A stretch of 64,000 bases of DNA, taken from the IMG/VR virus record IMGVR_UViG_3300042922_001182, positions 174,985-238,984 of that record; one strand, 5' to 3'. Both the position numbers and the translations under genes were made by a program. The notes beneath the pieces were generated by a model that saw nothing but the letters and a program-made list of their open reading frames with translations, had not been told where the DNA came from and searched no databases. The DNA comes from a virus. Below are positions 16,513 through 24,173 of the stretch, in pieces. Numbering within the stretch: the first letter of the stretch is position 1; every line of letters begins with the position of its first letter.

Positions 16513-17039
16513 TTCCGACCAACTGGGTACACATCTCCAAGGTTCGCCTCTTCGTCGGCGAGATGACCTCCCTGACGGAGGAGCACCTGGCCGCCGCCGG
16601 TTACGTCCCCTCAGGCGACGAGAACTCCGACGAGTGGCGTGCCTTCCACAAGAACCAGGCGGACCACTTCCGGGAGGCCCTCTGGAAGATCGGGTACGGC
16701 ACCCCCGACTGCTGGAACTCCGGGATGGCGAAGGCGGCCAGGAAGGCCCTGGACACCGCGCCGAAGACCCTGGAGACCGTCGGGGGTCTCCTCAAGGCCC
16801 CCTCCGACTGCGTCTACTTCGTGAACGGGAAGGCGTACGCCAGCTCTGGCGTCCTCATCGGTGGCCGGGAGGTGCTGGGGATGGCCCTCATCCAGGGGGA
16901 CTTCAACCCGCTGACGCAGTCCATGTGGCAAGAAAACCAGGACGGGGAGGACTTCCGGGTCCACTCTGATATGTCCTTCAACATCCAGGGCCAGCGGGTC
17001 TACTTCTACACCGCTCCCAACCAGATCAACGGAGGCTAG
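16509..17039 (+). CDS. Hypothetical protein, 176 aa
   Basis: ATG 16509 overlaps the stop of the DUF262 gene. The protein is alpha/beta and soluble, with a beta-rich middle (about 95-125) and no cysteine motif. It is followed three bases later by the zinc-binding gene. Function unknown; the tight coupling suggests it works with its neighbours. Confidence 0.8.
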   Translation: MIPTNWVHISKVRLFVGEMTSLTEEHLAAAGYVPSGDENSDEWRAFHKNQADHFREALWKIGYGTPDCWNSGMAKAARKALDTAPKTLETVGGLLKAPSDCVYFVNGKAYASSGVLIGGREVLGMALIQGDFNPLTQSMWQENQDGEDFRVHSDMSFNIQGQRVYFYTAPNQINGG

Positions 17040-17042
17040 AAC

Positions 17043-17699
17043 ATGCACATGAAGAACTGGGCCTGCTCGCGCTGCGGCCTCAAGGGGGAGAACCGGACCT
17101 TCGCGGACGGCACCGTTGTCAAGCTCTGCGGGGCCCATGTCCTGGAGTCGTGCCACGCCTGCGGGGCCGCGATGGGCGTCGGGTCCATGGCGGTAGCGGT
17201 GGACCACCGCTCGACCGGCGTCCACGGGCTCTGCAAGGGCTGCTCCAAGGCGCTCGTCTTCTCCAGCGACGAGCGGTGGAAGAACTGCATGTTCGGCGGC
17301 CTGCGGATGACGCCCATCGGCCTTCCTCACGTCGTCGCCACCAACATGGAGGATGTGGTCGAGGCGGTCCTGAGTGGCCGGGAGGTCCTGGGCGAAGTGG
17401 AGAACGCTGGCTGGGTGGTCTCGAAGGTCGCCCGCCAGAACGGCCGCAATTCCAACTCGCAGCTGGTCTCCATCGACTTCAGCGCCCCGGAGCCGACCAA
17501 TTTCGAGTTGCCTGAGGAGCTCGTTATCCCGAAGGACCACTACGAGAAGATGGACAAGCTCTTCCAGGATCTGTCGCGAAGCGGGGACCTCCACGTCACT
17601 GCCGTTCAGGGTGGTAAGACTATCGTCTGGGACACCCTGGCCGTCGTTGCGGACGAGTTCGCGAGCTGCGGTGGCCCGGTGCTGGCCGATGGCGAGTAG
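17043..17699 (+). CDS. Zinc-ribbon protein, 218 aa
   Basis: The first 85 residues hold CSRC, CGAH, CHAC and CKGC clusters, enough for two zinc sites of the ribbon or LIM type. The remaining 130 residues have no recognised motif and contain an acidic helix. Its end overlaps the primase start by 11 bases, indicating coupled translation. A DNA- or RNA-binding accessory factor for replication is a reasonable inference, not shown. Confidence 0.8.
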   Translation: MHMKNWACSRCGLKGENRTFADGTVVKLCGAHVLESCHACGAAMGVGSMAVAVDHRSTGVHGLCKGCSKALVFSSDERWKNCMFGGLRMTPIGLPHVVATNMEDVVEAVLSGREVLGEVENAGWVVSKVARQNGRNSNSQLVSIDFSAPEPTNFELPEELVIPKDHYEKMDKLFQDLSRSGDLHVTAVQGGKTIVWDTLAVVADEFASCGGPVLADGE

Positions 17700-18750
17700 C
17701 GACTCCCTGAGCCTCGGGGAGCTGTTCTACGAGGTGGCCTTGCGCCACCTCGCGGTCTGCTACCCGAACGCGGCCGGTACGGACCTGACCATCCGGTGCC
17801 CCTACTGCGGCGACTCCGACAAGAGCACCCGGAAGGGGCACTTCTACGTCAGCCTCCTGGACGAGCCCCTGCGGTTCTACTGCCAGCGCTGCACCGTCTC
17901 CGGGGTGGTGACGGCTACCACCCTCCGCGATCTCAACCTCCCGGACGACTCCCTGCTCATCCGGGTGTACAAGAGCTGCAAGGAGGCGAAGTACTACCGG
18001 AAGCTCAAGACCAGGGAGACCGGCTTCGCCGACAAGCAGCTGGTGGTCCCGTACCCCCTCGGGACGGCCAGGGAGCTGGAGAACCTGGCCTACATCAACG
18101 AGCGGCTCGGCTCCGACATCACCCTTGCCGAAGCGGCGGAGACCTACCGGGTCCTGCTCAGCTTCAGCGCCTTCTTCAAGGCCAACAAGATCAGCGTCCA
18201 CACCGAGGACCCCGACCGCCTGCGCCTCTACGACAAGGCGTGCGTGGGGTTCCTCAGCTACGACCAGTCCCATGTCGGCTTCCGCTCCCTCAACGAGAGG
18301 TCCACCGGATTCCGTTACCGGACTTACAACATCTTCGGCGAGTACGAGGATGCGTCTCGCTTCTACACCATCAAGTCGGAGGTAGACGTCCTGAAGCAGC
18401 GCCAGCACGTCGTGCTGGCCGAGGGATTCTTCGACATCGTGGGCGTCCACCAGCACGTCTACGGCGGGGAGACGAACGGGTCCATATTCGTCGCCATCAA
18501 CGGCAAGGGCTACAACGTGGTCCTTCTCCACCTCCTCCGCCTGGGCTTCCTGGAGATGGACGTGGACATCTACTCCGACGACGAGCTGGAGCTCGGCTTC
18601 TACAAGAACATGCTCAGCCGTGAGCCCAAGCTAGCCGCGCAGAACTACCGGATACACTACAACCGCAAGTCCAAGGACTTCGGAGTCCCGGCGGACAGCA
18701 TCGCCGTTCGATCCGCCACCCTTAGGATAGAGAGGAACATCAGAAGATGA
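17689..18750 (+). CDS. DNA primase, T4 gp61 type, 353 aa
   Basis: An N-terminal zinc site CPYCGDS (C37, C40) with FYCQRC (C65, C68) closely resembles the T4 gp61 zinc finger. A TOPRIM-like core follows, with LAEGFFDI (E245, D249) and an Asp-rich IYSDDELE strand about 45 residues later. Length fits gp61 (about 340). The enzyme makes RNA primers for lagging-strand synthesis, normally with a replicative helicase, which is not in this window. I chose ATG 17689 inside the end of the zinc-ribbon gene. It is coupled by ATGA to 18747. Confidence 0.85.
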   Translation: MASSDSLSLGELFYEVALRHLAVCYPNAAGTDLTIRCPYCGDSDKSTRKGHFYVSLLDEPLRFYCQRCTVSGVVTATTLRDLNLPDDSLLIRVYKSCKEAKYYRKLKTRETGFADKQLVVPYPLGTARELENLAYINERLGSDITLAEAAETYRVLLSFSAFFKANKISVHTEDPDRLRLYDKACVGFLSYDQSHVGFRSLNERSTGFRYRTYNIFGEYEDASRFYTIKSEVDVLKQRQHVVLAEGFFDIVGVHQHVYGGETNGSIFVAINGKGYNVVLLHLLRLGFLEMDVDIYSDDELELGFYKNMLSREPKLAAQNYRIHYNRKSKDFGVPADSIAVRSATLRIERNIRR

Positions 18751-19037
18751 CGACCCCCAACCGAGAAGAGATCGCCCTCCAGCGCACCAACGCCCTCATG
18801 GCCCGCCTAGCCCCCGTGTACGATGGCGTGTACGTCGCCACCGTGGAGGCGAAGATGGATCTGGACCACGCCGAGCTGGCCTACAAGGCGGCGAGCTCGA
18901 ACATGGAATCCGCCAAGGCTCTGTCGAACGTGCTCAACAACCGACCCTCCGTCGCCATGCTCGATTGGGCGGAGAACATCCTCCAGCAGCTGGAGTCCGG
19001 CTACCTGCCCCAGCCCGAGGAAGAGGCGCAGCAGTGA
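18747..19037 (+). CDS. Hypothetical small helical protein, 96 aa
   Basis: The ATG overlaps the primase stop. The protein is helical and acidic, with a likely coiled segment at residues 25-60, and has no motif. It may be an accessory of the primase, judged only from coupling. Confidence 0.8.
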   Translation: MTTPNREEIALQRTNALMARLAPVYDGVYVATVEAKMDLDHAELAYKAASSNMESAKALSNVLNNRPSVAMLDWAENILQQLESGYLPQPEEEAQQ

Positions 19038-19489
19038 TCGGGACGACGCCCGCTCTGGCCCTGCTGGTCGTCCTCGCGGTCCTACTCAGCGCCCTGGCCC
19101 TGGGGGTGGCCCTCGGTAGGGGCCCCGCCCCCAAGCCCGCAGCGCCCGCCCCCGCGCCCTTCAAGTCCAACTTCGAGGAGGACGTGAAGTACCTCAGCTT
19201 CCTGGTCCTGAGGTCGGTCACGAATCACGTCCTCCTGGTCCTTCGACCGCACATGGACGCCCACCCCAACAAGATCATCAACGACACCATGCTCAGGGAG
19301 GGCATCGAGGCCTGTCTGGATCAGGTCTTCGACAAGATCAGCCCCGAGTACAGGGCGCTCATGTCCAGGTACACCGGAGAGGAGGGCTTCGATCTCCTGG
19401 TCGCGGACATGGTGCTGATCGAGCTCACCAGCGTCGCCACGATGAAGATGAACTCCCCGAGGCTCAAGAAGATGGCCTCCTTCAGCTGA
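19034..19489 (+). CDS. Membrane-anchored hypothetical protein, 151 aa
   Basis: The GTG at 19034 overlaps the TGA of the preceding gene. Residues 5-27 are a single hydrophobic Leu/Val/Ala segment acting as signal anchor, followed by a Pro/Ala linker (31-43) and a soluble helical domain. No lipobox cysteine is seen. Probably an inner-membrane protein with its C-terminal domain on one side. A strong terminator follows. Confidence 0.8.
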   Translation: MIGTTPALALLVVLAVLLSALALGVALGRGPAPKPAAPAPAPFKSNFEEDVKYLSFLVLRSVTNHVLLVLRPHMDAHPNKIINDTMLREGIEACLDQVFDKISPEYRALMSRYTGEEGFDLLVADMVLIELTSVATMKMNSPRLKKMASFS

Positions 19490-19502
19490 CGATCCAGAGA
19501 AC

Positions 19503-19548
19503 GTAGAGACCCCAACGCCGCGATGGCGTTGGGGTCTCTACTTTTTTT
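19503..19548 (+). terminator. Strong rho-independent terminator
   Basis: A perfect 17-bp stem GTAGAGACCCCAACGCC / GGCGTTGGGGTCTCTAC (19503-19519, 19525-19541) with loop GCGAT is followed by seven T residues. It ends the 16015-19489 operon against convergent minus-strand genes. Confidence 0.9.
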
Positions 19549-19550
19549 GG

Positions 19551-19655
19551 CTAGAACGAGAACGGCCTGACGTGGATGACCAACAGGGCCAGAAGGGCCA
19601 CGACCAGGGCCACAGGATATAGGAGCGGTGCTAGACCGCCTAGGAGGCGCACCAC
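19551..19655 (-). CDS. Tiny membrane protein, 34 aa
   Basis: Starting at GTG 19655 on the minus strand (after GGGCGGA), this frame encodes a short N-terminus, a Val/Leu/Ala membrane segment of about 20 residues and a basic end, stopping at TAG 19553-19551. It overlaps the end of the preceding 77-aa gene by 16 bases. Two GTG codons are adjacent and either could start it. Confidence 0.45.
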   Translation of the reverse strand: MVRLLGGLAPLLYPVALVVALLALLVIHVRPFSF

Positions 19656-19873
19656 TCCGCCCTGATGTGCTTGATGTTAGGCTGCTCAGTGAGCCCGTCG
19701 GTGATCACTTCCTTGCAATCGGTGCACTGCACCCACCACTGGAAGCGACCCCCTCCGAGGTCGCCGGTGAAGAGCTCGTGCCTGGTGTGCTTAGCACCTG
19801 GGCACCTCCACCGCTTTCCCTTTCTCGGGCTCTTGTCGCCCTCACCATTCCCGCCTTTGCTTTTGTCCGCCAT
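19640..19873 (-). CDS. Small zinc-binding protein, 77 aa
   Basis: ATG 19873 is preceded by GAGGGATCC. The first 20 residues are Lys/Gly-rich and flexible. Then C (near 24), a HTRH cluster, and CTDC near 50, with WCAS at the end, suggest one zinc site. It is the next gene after the 259-aa protein in this minus-strand run. Function unknown. Confidence 0.7.
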   Translation of the reverse strand: MADKSKGGNGEGDKSPRKGKRWRCPGAKHTRHELFTGDLGGGRFQWWVQCTDCKEVITDGLTEQPNIKHIRAEWCAS

Positions 19874-19946
19874 AAGGATCCCTCTTCCATTTCCGGGCGG
19901 TTGGACCACCCTTGTAGGCGCTATCTTGGTGTTACCCGAGGGCGCT

Positions 19947-20726
19947 CTACAGGATCAGGGAGATTAGCGGGATGAGGACGCGGGTGTAGTTGTACGTGAT
20001 GTCGATCTCGTCGAGGTCGCCCTCCGTGGCGTTGTGCATGTAGACGGGGGAGCCCGTCACGGAGAGCCTGGTGCGGTAGGCGTTGTTCAGCCCCATCTCC
20101 CGGTACGTCTCGACTGGGAGGTCCCGGCTGAGGTACTTGGATCGATACCTGCGGAGGACCGCTAAAATGCCTGCTTGGTCCAGTCGCTCGGAGGCCCTCA
20201 CGAGGCCCCCGAGGTCCTTGATCAGGAAGTCCTGCTGGGACTCCCTCGCCCCCTTGGCGATGCCCTTCACGTCGAGGCGGTCGTCCCACGCGCTGTAGTA
20301 CAGCTCCACCTGGCGATCCAGCCGGTAGAAAGAGCTGTAACGGTTCTTGGCCTTGAAGCGGTATGCTCCGTTGCAGACCTCGGTCTTGAGTGCGGTCCTA
20401 CCGACGACGAAGAGGGCGTCCCTCTTGATGGCGAGGATCTGGTAGTCCTCGATGCCGTTGTCCTCGACGAAGGCCACGCGGGCCCTCGCCAGCTCGGCCA
20501 TGAACTCCTTGGAGGCGGTCTTGTTGTCGATGAGCAGCTTGCCCACCGCCACGTTTCGCTCGTGCTTGCCGAGGCCCTCCAGGCGCTCGATGACGCCGTC
20601 CTTGAAGATGCGGCGTCGCTTGATTATGCTCCAGCCCGCGTCCTCCATGTCGTACTCCCTGAGCACGGTGGAGCGCAGGTTCAGGACCGCGTTGTTGCTG
20701 TACTGGTGGCGCTCCGCCAGGCTCAT
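19947..20726 (-). CDS. Hypothetical protein, 259 aa
   Basis: I place the start at ATG 20726. The frame upstream is the shadow of the small membrane gene. The protein is Arg-rich, mixed alpha/beta, with a Tyr/Phe-rich region (about 125-150) and a hydrophobic C-terminal end. No motif is recognised. It follows two small membrane proteins in the operon led by the guanylate kinase-like gene. Confidence 0.8.
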   Translation of the reverse strand: MSLAERHQYSNNAVLNLRSTVLREYDMEDAGWSIIKRRRIFKDGVIERLEGLGKHERNVAVGKLLIDNKTASKEFMAELARARVAFVEDNGIEDYQILAIKRDALFVVGRTALKTEVCNGAYRFKAKNRYSSFYRLDRQVELYYSAWDDRLDVKGIAKGARESQQDFLIKDLGGLVRASERLDQAGILAVLRRYRSKYLSRDLPVETYREMGLNNAYRTRLSVTGSPVYMHNATEGDLDEIDITYNYTRVLIPLISLIL

Positions 20727-20737
20727 TCTGTGTCTCC

Positions 20738-20935
20738 TTAGTCTACCCTGCCGACGCCGCAGTGGCACTGGCAATCGCACTCTTCTTTCGCTCCCTCCGG
20801 GGAGAAGGCGACCGCTAGGCCGCTGAACACCAGGAGGCCCACCACGATCCAGAAGTAGCGGTTGAACAGGACCTCCCAGTCCGGGGCCCGCTGGCTCCCG
20901 ACCCACCGCTTCAGCCGTCTCTTGAGCTCCCTCAT
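20738..20935 (-). CDS. Small single-span membrane protein with Cys cluster, 65 aa
   Basis: ATG 20935 follows GGGAGG at the right distance and overlaps the stop of the upstream 50-aa gene. A basic N-terminus (MRELKRRLKRW) precedes one membrane span (about residues 28-46). The tail then contains CDCQCHC, a tight metal-binding-like cluster. By the positive-inside rule the cluster probably lies outside the cytoplasm. Confidence 0.75.
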   Translation of the reverse strand: MRELKRRLKRWVGSQRAPDWEVLFNRYFWIVVGLLVFSGLAVAFSPEGAKEECDCQCHCGVGRVD

Positions 20936-21087
20936 CACACCCACCTCCCGGTGATCTTGTGGAACGCCGTCGCGAGCATCGCCACGGCGACCAGGAGCAT
21001 GACGAATGACGTCGTCAGCTCCTCGTGGTTGTCAGCCACCCAATCCGCCGCCTTGCCGAGGGCGTCCTGCACCACCCGGGGGTACAT
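20935..21087 (-). CDS. Small single-span membrane protein, 50 aa
   Basis: ATG 21087 overlaps the stop of the guanylate kinase-like gene (ATGA). An amphipathic N-terminal helix of about 25 residues leads into one hydrophobic span (FVMLLVAVAMLATAF) and a short basic end. A holin-like or envelope function is possible, but single-span proteins of this size are not diagnostic. Confidence 0.75.
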   Translation of the reverse strand: MYPRVVQDALGKAADWVADNHEELTTSFVMLLVAVAMLATAFHKITGRWV

Positions 21088-21683
21088 CAGTCGTCCCTCG
21101 GGTCGGCAACACCGGAGGTCATCAGCTCTACGGGGGCCTCCTTGGCGTCGGGCGGCAGGTAGCCGCGCTCCACGAGGAGGTCCACTACCCCCTGGCACTG
21201 GACGTAGGGGCCGTTCTCCTGACGCACGAAGACGAAGTCGCACATGCGCAGGACCCTGGCCTCCTCGGCCACGAAGCCCGCGTCGCGGCCCTCGCGGACC
21301 ACGGGGTTCAGCACGTCCAAGCCCAGGAAGAAGTAGTCCCAGCCGTGTAGCTCGGCCTGCTCGCGGAAGTCCACGAATCCGGCCCGGTTGAGGATGATCG
21401 TGTTGACCCGGTCGGTGTTGACGGACTCGGGCTTGGTGCCGTAGCTGTTACCCAGGAAGTGCGTGCGGCCGATCAGGCCCGACTCCATCTCGTGGTACCG
21501 CTCGCGGTCGATGAACTCGTAGGTGTCGTCCGGCTCGTCGGCCCTCTGCGCCCTGGTGGTGACCTGAACGGTCTTGTTGAACAGGTCCGGGCGCTCCCGC
21601 ACCAGGGCCCGTTCGAGCTCGTTCTTGCCGGAGCCGGAGACCCCGGCGATGATCAGGAAGCGCCTGTCTTGTTGTTGGTTCAT
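21087..21683 (-). CDS. Guanylate kinase-like nucleotide kinase, 198 aa
   Basis: A P-loop GVSGSGK (residues 14-20) is followed at the correct spacing by VTTRAQRADE, like the TTR..R.GE element of guanylate kinase that binds GMP. A Tyr/Glu/Phe stretch (YEFIDRERYHEM) then matches the YxFxxxxxFxxM segment. It probably phosphorylates GMP or dGMP for nucleotide synthesis. The length fits the family (about 200). It heads a minus-strand operon whose next genes are small membrane proteins. Start ATG 21683 follows GAGAGGTAACACC. Confidence 0.85.
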   Translation of the reverse strand: MNQQQDRRFLIIAGVSGSGKNELERALVRERPDLFNKTVQVTTRAQRADEPDDTYEFIDRERYHEMESGLIGRTHFLGNSYGTKPESVNTDRVNTIILNRAGFVDFREQAELHGWDYFFLGLDVLNPVVREGRDAGFVAEEARVLRMCDFVFVRQENGPYVQCQGVVDLLVERGYLPPDAKEAPVELMTSGVADPRDD

Positions 21684-21769
21684 GGTGTTACCTCTCTGGA
21701 AGAGTCTCGCGTTTAGGGGGTTGTTGGGGAGGGGTTTAGCGCGGTAGGCGGGATGCTCCTTCCGGAAAC

Positions 21770-21800
21770 CGAATCTAGGCAAAACCCGAACGCATATTAT
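21770..21800 (+). promoter_or_regulatory. Phage promoter: CGAATCT, 18 nt, TATTAT
   Basis: CGAATCT (21770-21776), 18 bases, then TATTAT (21795-21800), then TACTGTGACATG. The downstream GTGAC is shared with the promoters at 6784 and 22275. It drives the 121-aa gene at 21867. Confidence 0.8.
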
Positions 21801-21866
21801 TACTGTGACATGATAAGGCATTGGAGACGATGCCTGCCTTATAGCTCTTGAAAGGAGCCCAACACC

Positions 21867-22232
21867 ATGACCACCACCAACATCACCGCCGCCGCCGAGC
21901 TCTCGATCGAGCAGCTGGAAGCCCTCCTCGCCAAGAAGAAGGCTGTGGAGAGCGAGCAGAAGGCCATCGAGGGCGGTGCCAAGACCTACGCCATCTGGCT
22001 CACCACGCTCGGCGACAACGTCAAGTTCGGCCAGATCGTCAAGCTCGTGAAGATGATCGGCGACGAGCCCTTCATGAGCATGATGCACAGCTTCGAGAAT
22101 ACCACCGCCCTGAAGACCTTCGTCAAGGTCCTGGCCTGCTCGACCGCCCGCCCCGGCAACGCGGACGACTGCATCATCCTGGGCGGTCGCTACGCCGTGG
22201 AGGCCCTGGCCAAGGAGAACGGCTGGATGTAA
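21867..22232 (+). CDS. Hypothetical protein, 121 aa
   Basis: It has its own promoter and terminator, and AAAGGAG at 21851 before the ATG. The protein is compact and helical, with Lys/Glu at the N-terminus and no motif. It is one of three short plus-strand units between 21770 and 23387, each separately controlled, as expected for early phage genes. Function unknown. Confidence 0.85.
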   Translation: MTTTNITAAAELSIEQLEALLAKKKAVESEQKAIEGGAKTYAIWLTTLGDNVKFGQIVKLVKMIGDEPFMSMMHSFENTTALKTFVKVLACSTARPGNADDCIILGGRYAVEALAKENGWM

Positions 22233-22239
22233 GAGGAAC

Positions 22240-22267
22240 GGGAGCCTTCGGGTTCCCTTTTCTTTTT
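22240..22267 (+). terminator. Rho-independent terminator
   Basis: GGGAGCC (22240-22246), tetraloop TTCG, GGTTCCC (22251-22257) and a T-rich tract to 22267. The next promoter starts five bases later. Confidence 0.8.
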
Positions 22268-22272
22268 GCCCA

Positions 22273-22280
22273 TATATTAT
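22273..22280 (+). promoter_or_regulatory. Phage promoter element TATATTAT
   Basis: CATATATTAT followed by AACGTGAC, directly after the terminator at 22240-22267 and 27 bases before the ATG at 22307. There is no CGAATCT at 18 bases because the terminator T-run occupies that place. Confidence 0.75.
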
Positions 22281-22306
22281 AACGTGACTAGCGAAAGGAG
22301 TCTTTC

Positions 22307-22963
22307 ATGAGTATCGTTATCCCCTACTGTGTTCCTAACACCGAGGTACTGCGTTCCCACATTCCCCTCTGGGCCTTTCCGGCTGTCTCCGAGGCGATCA
22401 AGATGGCCACAGCACAGAACGCCTGGGGGACCGGGAGCGTTGAGGTGATGCTTGACCGCTCGGACGTGCTGCGGTTCGAGGGGGTTGGCATGGCGCGCTC
22501 CCTGGAGGACGGTGGTCCAGAGGACGCGACCTTCGACGAGGAGCGCGGCTGCTGGAGTCTGCTGTTCAACTCCCCGAGCGGTCGCTGGCGGCAGGTGGTC
22601 GTCAACGAACAACATCTCGGTGAGCGAGAGAAGTCAATCCTGATGGACAGGAAGCTGGCCTTCGAGCAGCTCCGGGAGAAGCAGCTGGAGAAGTCCAGGG
22701 TCCTGGTGCGGTGGGCCCTCTCCCAGCAGAGCCTCAACCTGGCCGCCGTGATGGTGGTCCTTGGCGATGTGGGTCTGGATCTCTGTCAGAAGAGCCTGGC
22801 ATTCCTCGGTAACGAGGAGCTGCGCCTCTTCGGGGATATCCTTCTGCGATCCTGCCTCGGTGCGGATCCCCACTCCGACGTCACCGTGGAGGCCACTCGC
22901 CTCCTCTCTGATCTGGACGACTCGCTTGAGTATGTCCAACGGAGAATCATCTCTAAGACCTAA
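22307..22963 (+). CDS. Hypothetical protein, 218 aa
   Basis: ATG 22307 follows AAAGGAG. The protein is soluble, with a helical C-terminal half (about 110-218) rich in Leu and Arg, and no recognised motif. It is alone in its transcription unit between two promoters. Function unknown; a host-takeover role is possible for an early single-gene unit. Confidence 0.85.
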   Translation: MSIVIPYCVPNTEVLRSHIPLWAFPAVSEAIKMATAQNAWGTGSVEVMLDRSDVLRFEGVGMARSLEDGGPEDATFDEERGCWSLLFNSPSGRWRQVVVNEQHLGEREKSILMDRKLAFEQLREKQLEKSRVLVRWALSQQSLNLAAVMVVLGDVGLDLCQKSLAFLGNEELRLFGDILLRSCLGADPHSDVTVEATRLLSDLDDSLEYVQRRIISKT

Positions 22964-22973
22964 GGGTGGAAAC

Positions 22974-23004
22974 CGAATCTTCTGCAATCGTCTCCATATA
23001 TTAT
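22974..23004 (+). promoter_or_regulatory. Phage promoter: CGAATCT, 18 nt, TATTAT
   Basis: AACCGAATCT ends at 22980. After 18 bases comes TATTAT (22999-23004), inside CATATATTAT, then CTACATGACA. Identical spacing and upstream element to 6759 and 21770. It lies right after the stop of the 218-aa gene and drives 23044. Confidence 0.8.
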
Positions 23005-23043
23005 CTACATGACATACACCCCCATTAGATAGGAGATGATAAA

Positions 23044-23361
23044 ATGAAGCAAGAAGGTTGCAAGGATCGCGACTGCGGCGTCGTGTCGGATCTCGGCGTG
23101 TTGACCTGTCAGCGTTGCGCCGCCGTCCGGGACGCGGCCAGCACCCCCGTGGGCCAGCAGAAGGCCAAGGTGGCCCGGCTCAAGTCCTTGGCCGAGTCCA
23201 TGGAGGCCGACTACCACCGGAAGCTCCGTAAGGGGTTCGAGGACGAGATAGCCAAGGCGGAGCTCCTGATGGACAAAGCCCAGGACGAGTACTACGAGGA
23301 GGACATGAAGCTCTCCGAGATGCTCTACGCCGAGGAAGACAATGAGAGGAACGCCGCGTGA
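23044..23361 (+). CDS. Small Cys-containing helical protein, 105 aa
   Basis: C6, C11, C23 and C26 near the N-terminus (CKDRDC then CQRC) could bind zinc. The rest is a long charged helix (about 40-105), possibly coiled coil, with an acidic end. The stop codon lies in the loop of the terminator at 23345. Function unknown. Confidence 0.8.
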   Translation: MKQEGCKDRDCGVVSDLGVLTCQRCAAVRDAASTPVGQQKAKVARLKSLAESMEADYHRKLRKGFEDEIAKAELLMDKAQDEYYEEDMKLSEMLYAEEDNERNAA

Positions 23362-23387
23362 GCGGCGTTCCTCTTTCTTTTTTTTTG
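23345..23387. terminator. Terminator overlapping the stop codon
   Basis: AGAGGAACGCCGC (23345-23357) pairs with GCGGCGTTCCTCT (23362-23374) around GTGA, which contains the TGA stop of the 105-aa gene. A long T-rich tract follows. It separates convergent genes. Confidence 0.9.
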
Positions 23388-24086
23388 CTACGACGTCGGT
23401 CCCTTGAGCCTGCCGGTGCCCTTGCACCTGCGGTGGCCCGAGGGGTCGTTGTTGAACTTCAGCTGCTCCTTCTTGGACTTCCTGCGAAGGTGGTCCTGGA
23501 GGTTGGCGTCCTCCTTGCGGTAGGACTCGCTGCCGTCCCACTGGGTGCCCTTGACGTGGGTGTTGAACAACCTGTCCTTCGCCAGGGCGTCGCAGCGGTC
23601 GTTCAGCACGGAGTCGGTCTCGAAGGAGTCCGTGTGGGCCTTGACCCACTTGAAGTCCATCATGAAGTCCGGGTGCTCCATGCACGCGAGGATCCTGACC
23701 CAGAGGTCCCTGTTGGGCACGGGGTTCCCGGTCGAGTTGACCCAGGCGTTCTTCTGCCACGTCCTGAGGTAGTTGTTGATCGACTTGATGACGTAGGCCG
23801 AGTCCGACACCACGGTCACCCGGATGGGCTTGGGGACGTTGCTCAGGTCCCACGCGTTCAGCAGGTCCTCCATGCCCAGGAGCACCGCCCGGAGCTCTCC
23901 CTCGTTGTTGGTGATGCCCTCGGTCGAGTCCACCATCTCCCCGATGACGTCGCCGTTCATCGTGGTGATGCACGCCCACGCGGCGAAGCAGGGCTTGCTG
24001 GGGTCCTTCCGCCCGTTGTTGAACGAGGCGGCGTCCCCGTAGATCCTGAACCTCAGGCCGCCGTCGCGGTTGGGTCTCCTGCGCAT
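23388..24086 (-). CDS. rnhA: Ribonuclease H type I, 232 aa
   Basis: The four RNase HI acidic residues are in place: D18 in the first strand (FRIYGDA), E64 in TNNEGELRA (E. coli TNNRMEL), D95 in VVSDSAYV (TDSQYV) and D166 in NDRCDALA, with H151 in KWVKAHT. The enzyme removes RNA from RNA-DNA hybrids, such as lagging-strand primers. The core ends near residue 175. The extra C-terminal 55 residues are Lys/Arg-rich and may bind nucleic acid. It is the last gene of a minus-strand operon. Confidence 0.9.
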   Translation of the reverse strand: MRRRPNRDGGLRFRIYGDAASFNNGRKDPSKPCFAAWACITTMNGDVIGEMVDSTEGITNNEGELRAVLLGMEDLLNAWDLSNVPKPIRVTVVSDSAYVIKSINNYLRTWQKNAWVNSTGNPVPNRDLWVRILACMEHPDFMMDFKWVKAHTDSFETDSVLNDRCDALAKDRLFNTHVKGTQWDGSESYRKEDANLQDHLRRKSKKEQLKFNNDPSGHRRCKGTGRLKGPTS

Positions 24087-24173
24087 GTCTCCTCCTAAAT
24101 CTCCCTAGGGGGCTTTTGGACGGGGGAGGGCCGGTGCCCGCCCCCATCTTGGTGTTCCCGGCCCCCTAACCGG

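Noticed and set aside
17374-18750. Longer primase start
   Set aside because: The extra N-terminus is a shadow of the zinc-ribbon gene; ATG 17689 gives the expected length and places the zinc finger near the N-terminus.
20738-21087. Holin/spanin pair
   Set aside because: Single-span peptides of this size are not diagnostic, no endolysin gene is adjacent and no lipobox is present, so only membrane location is claimed.
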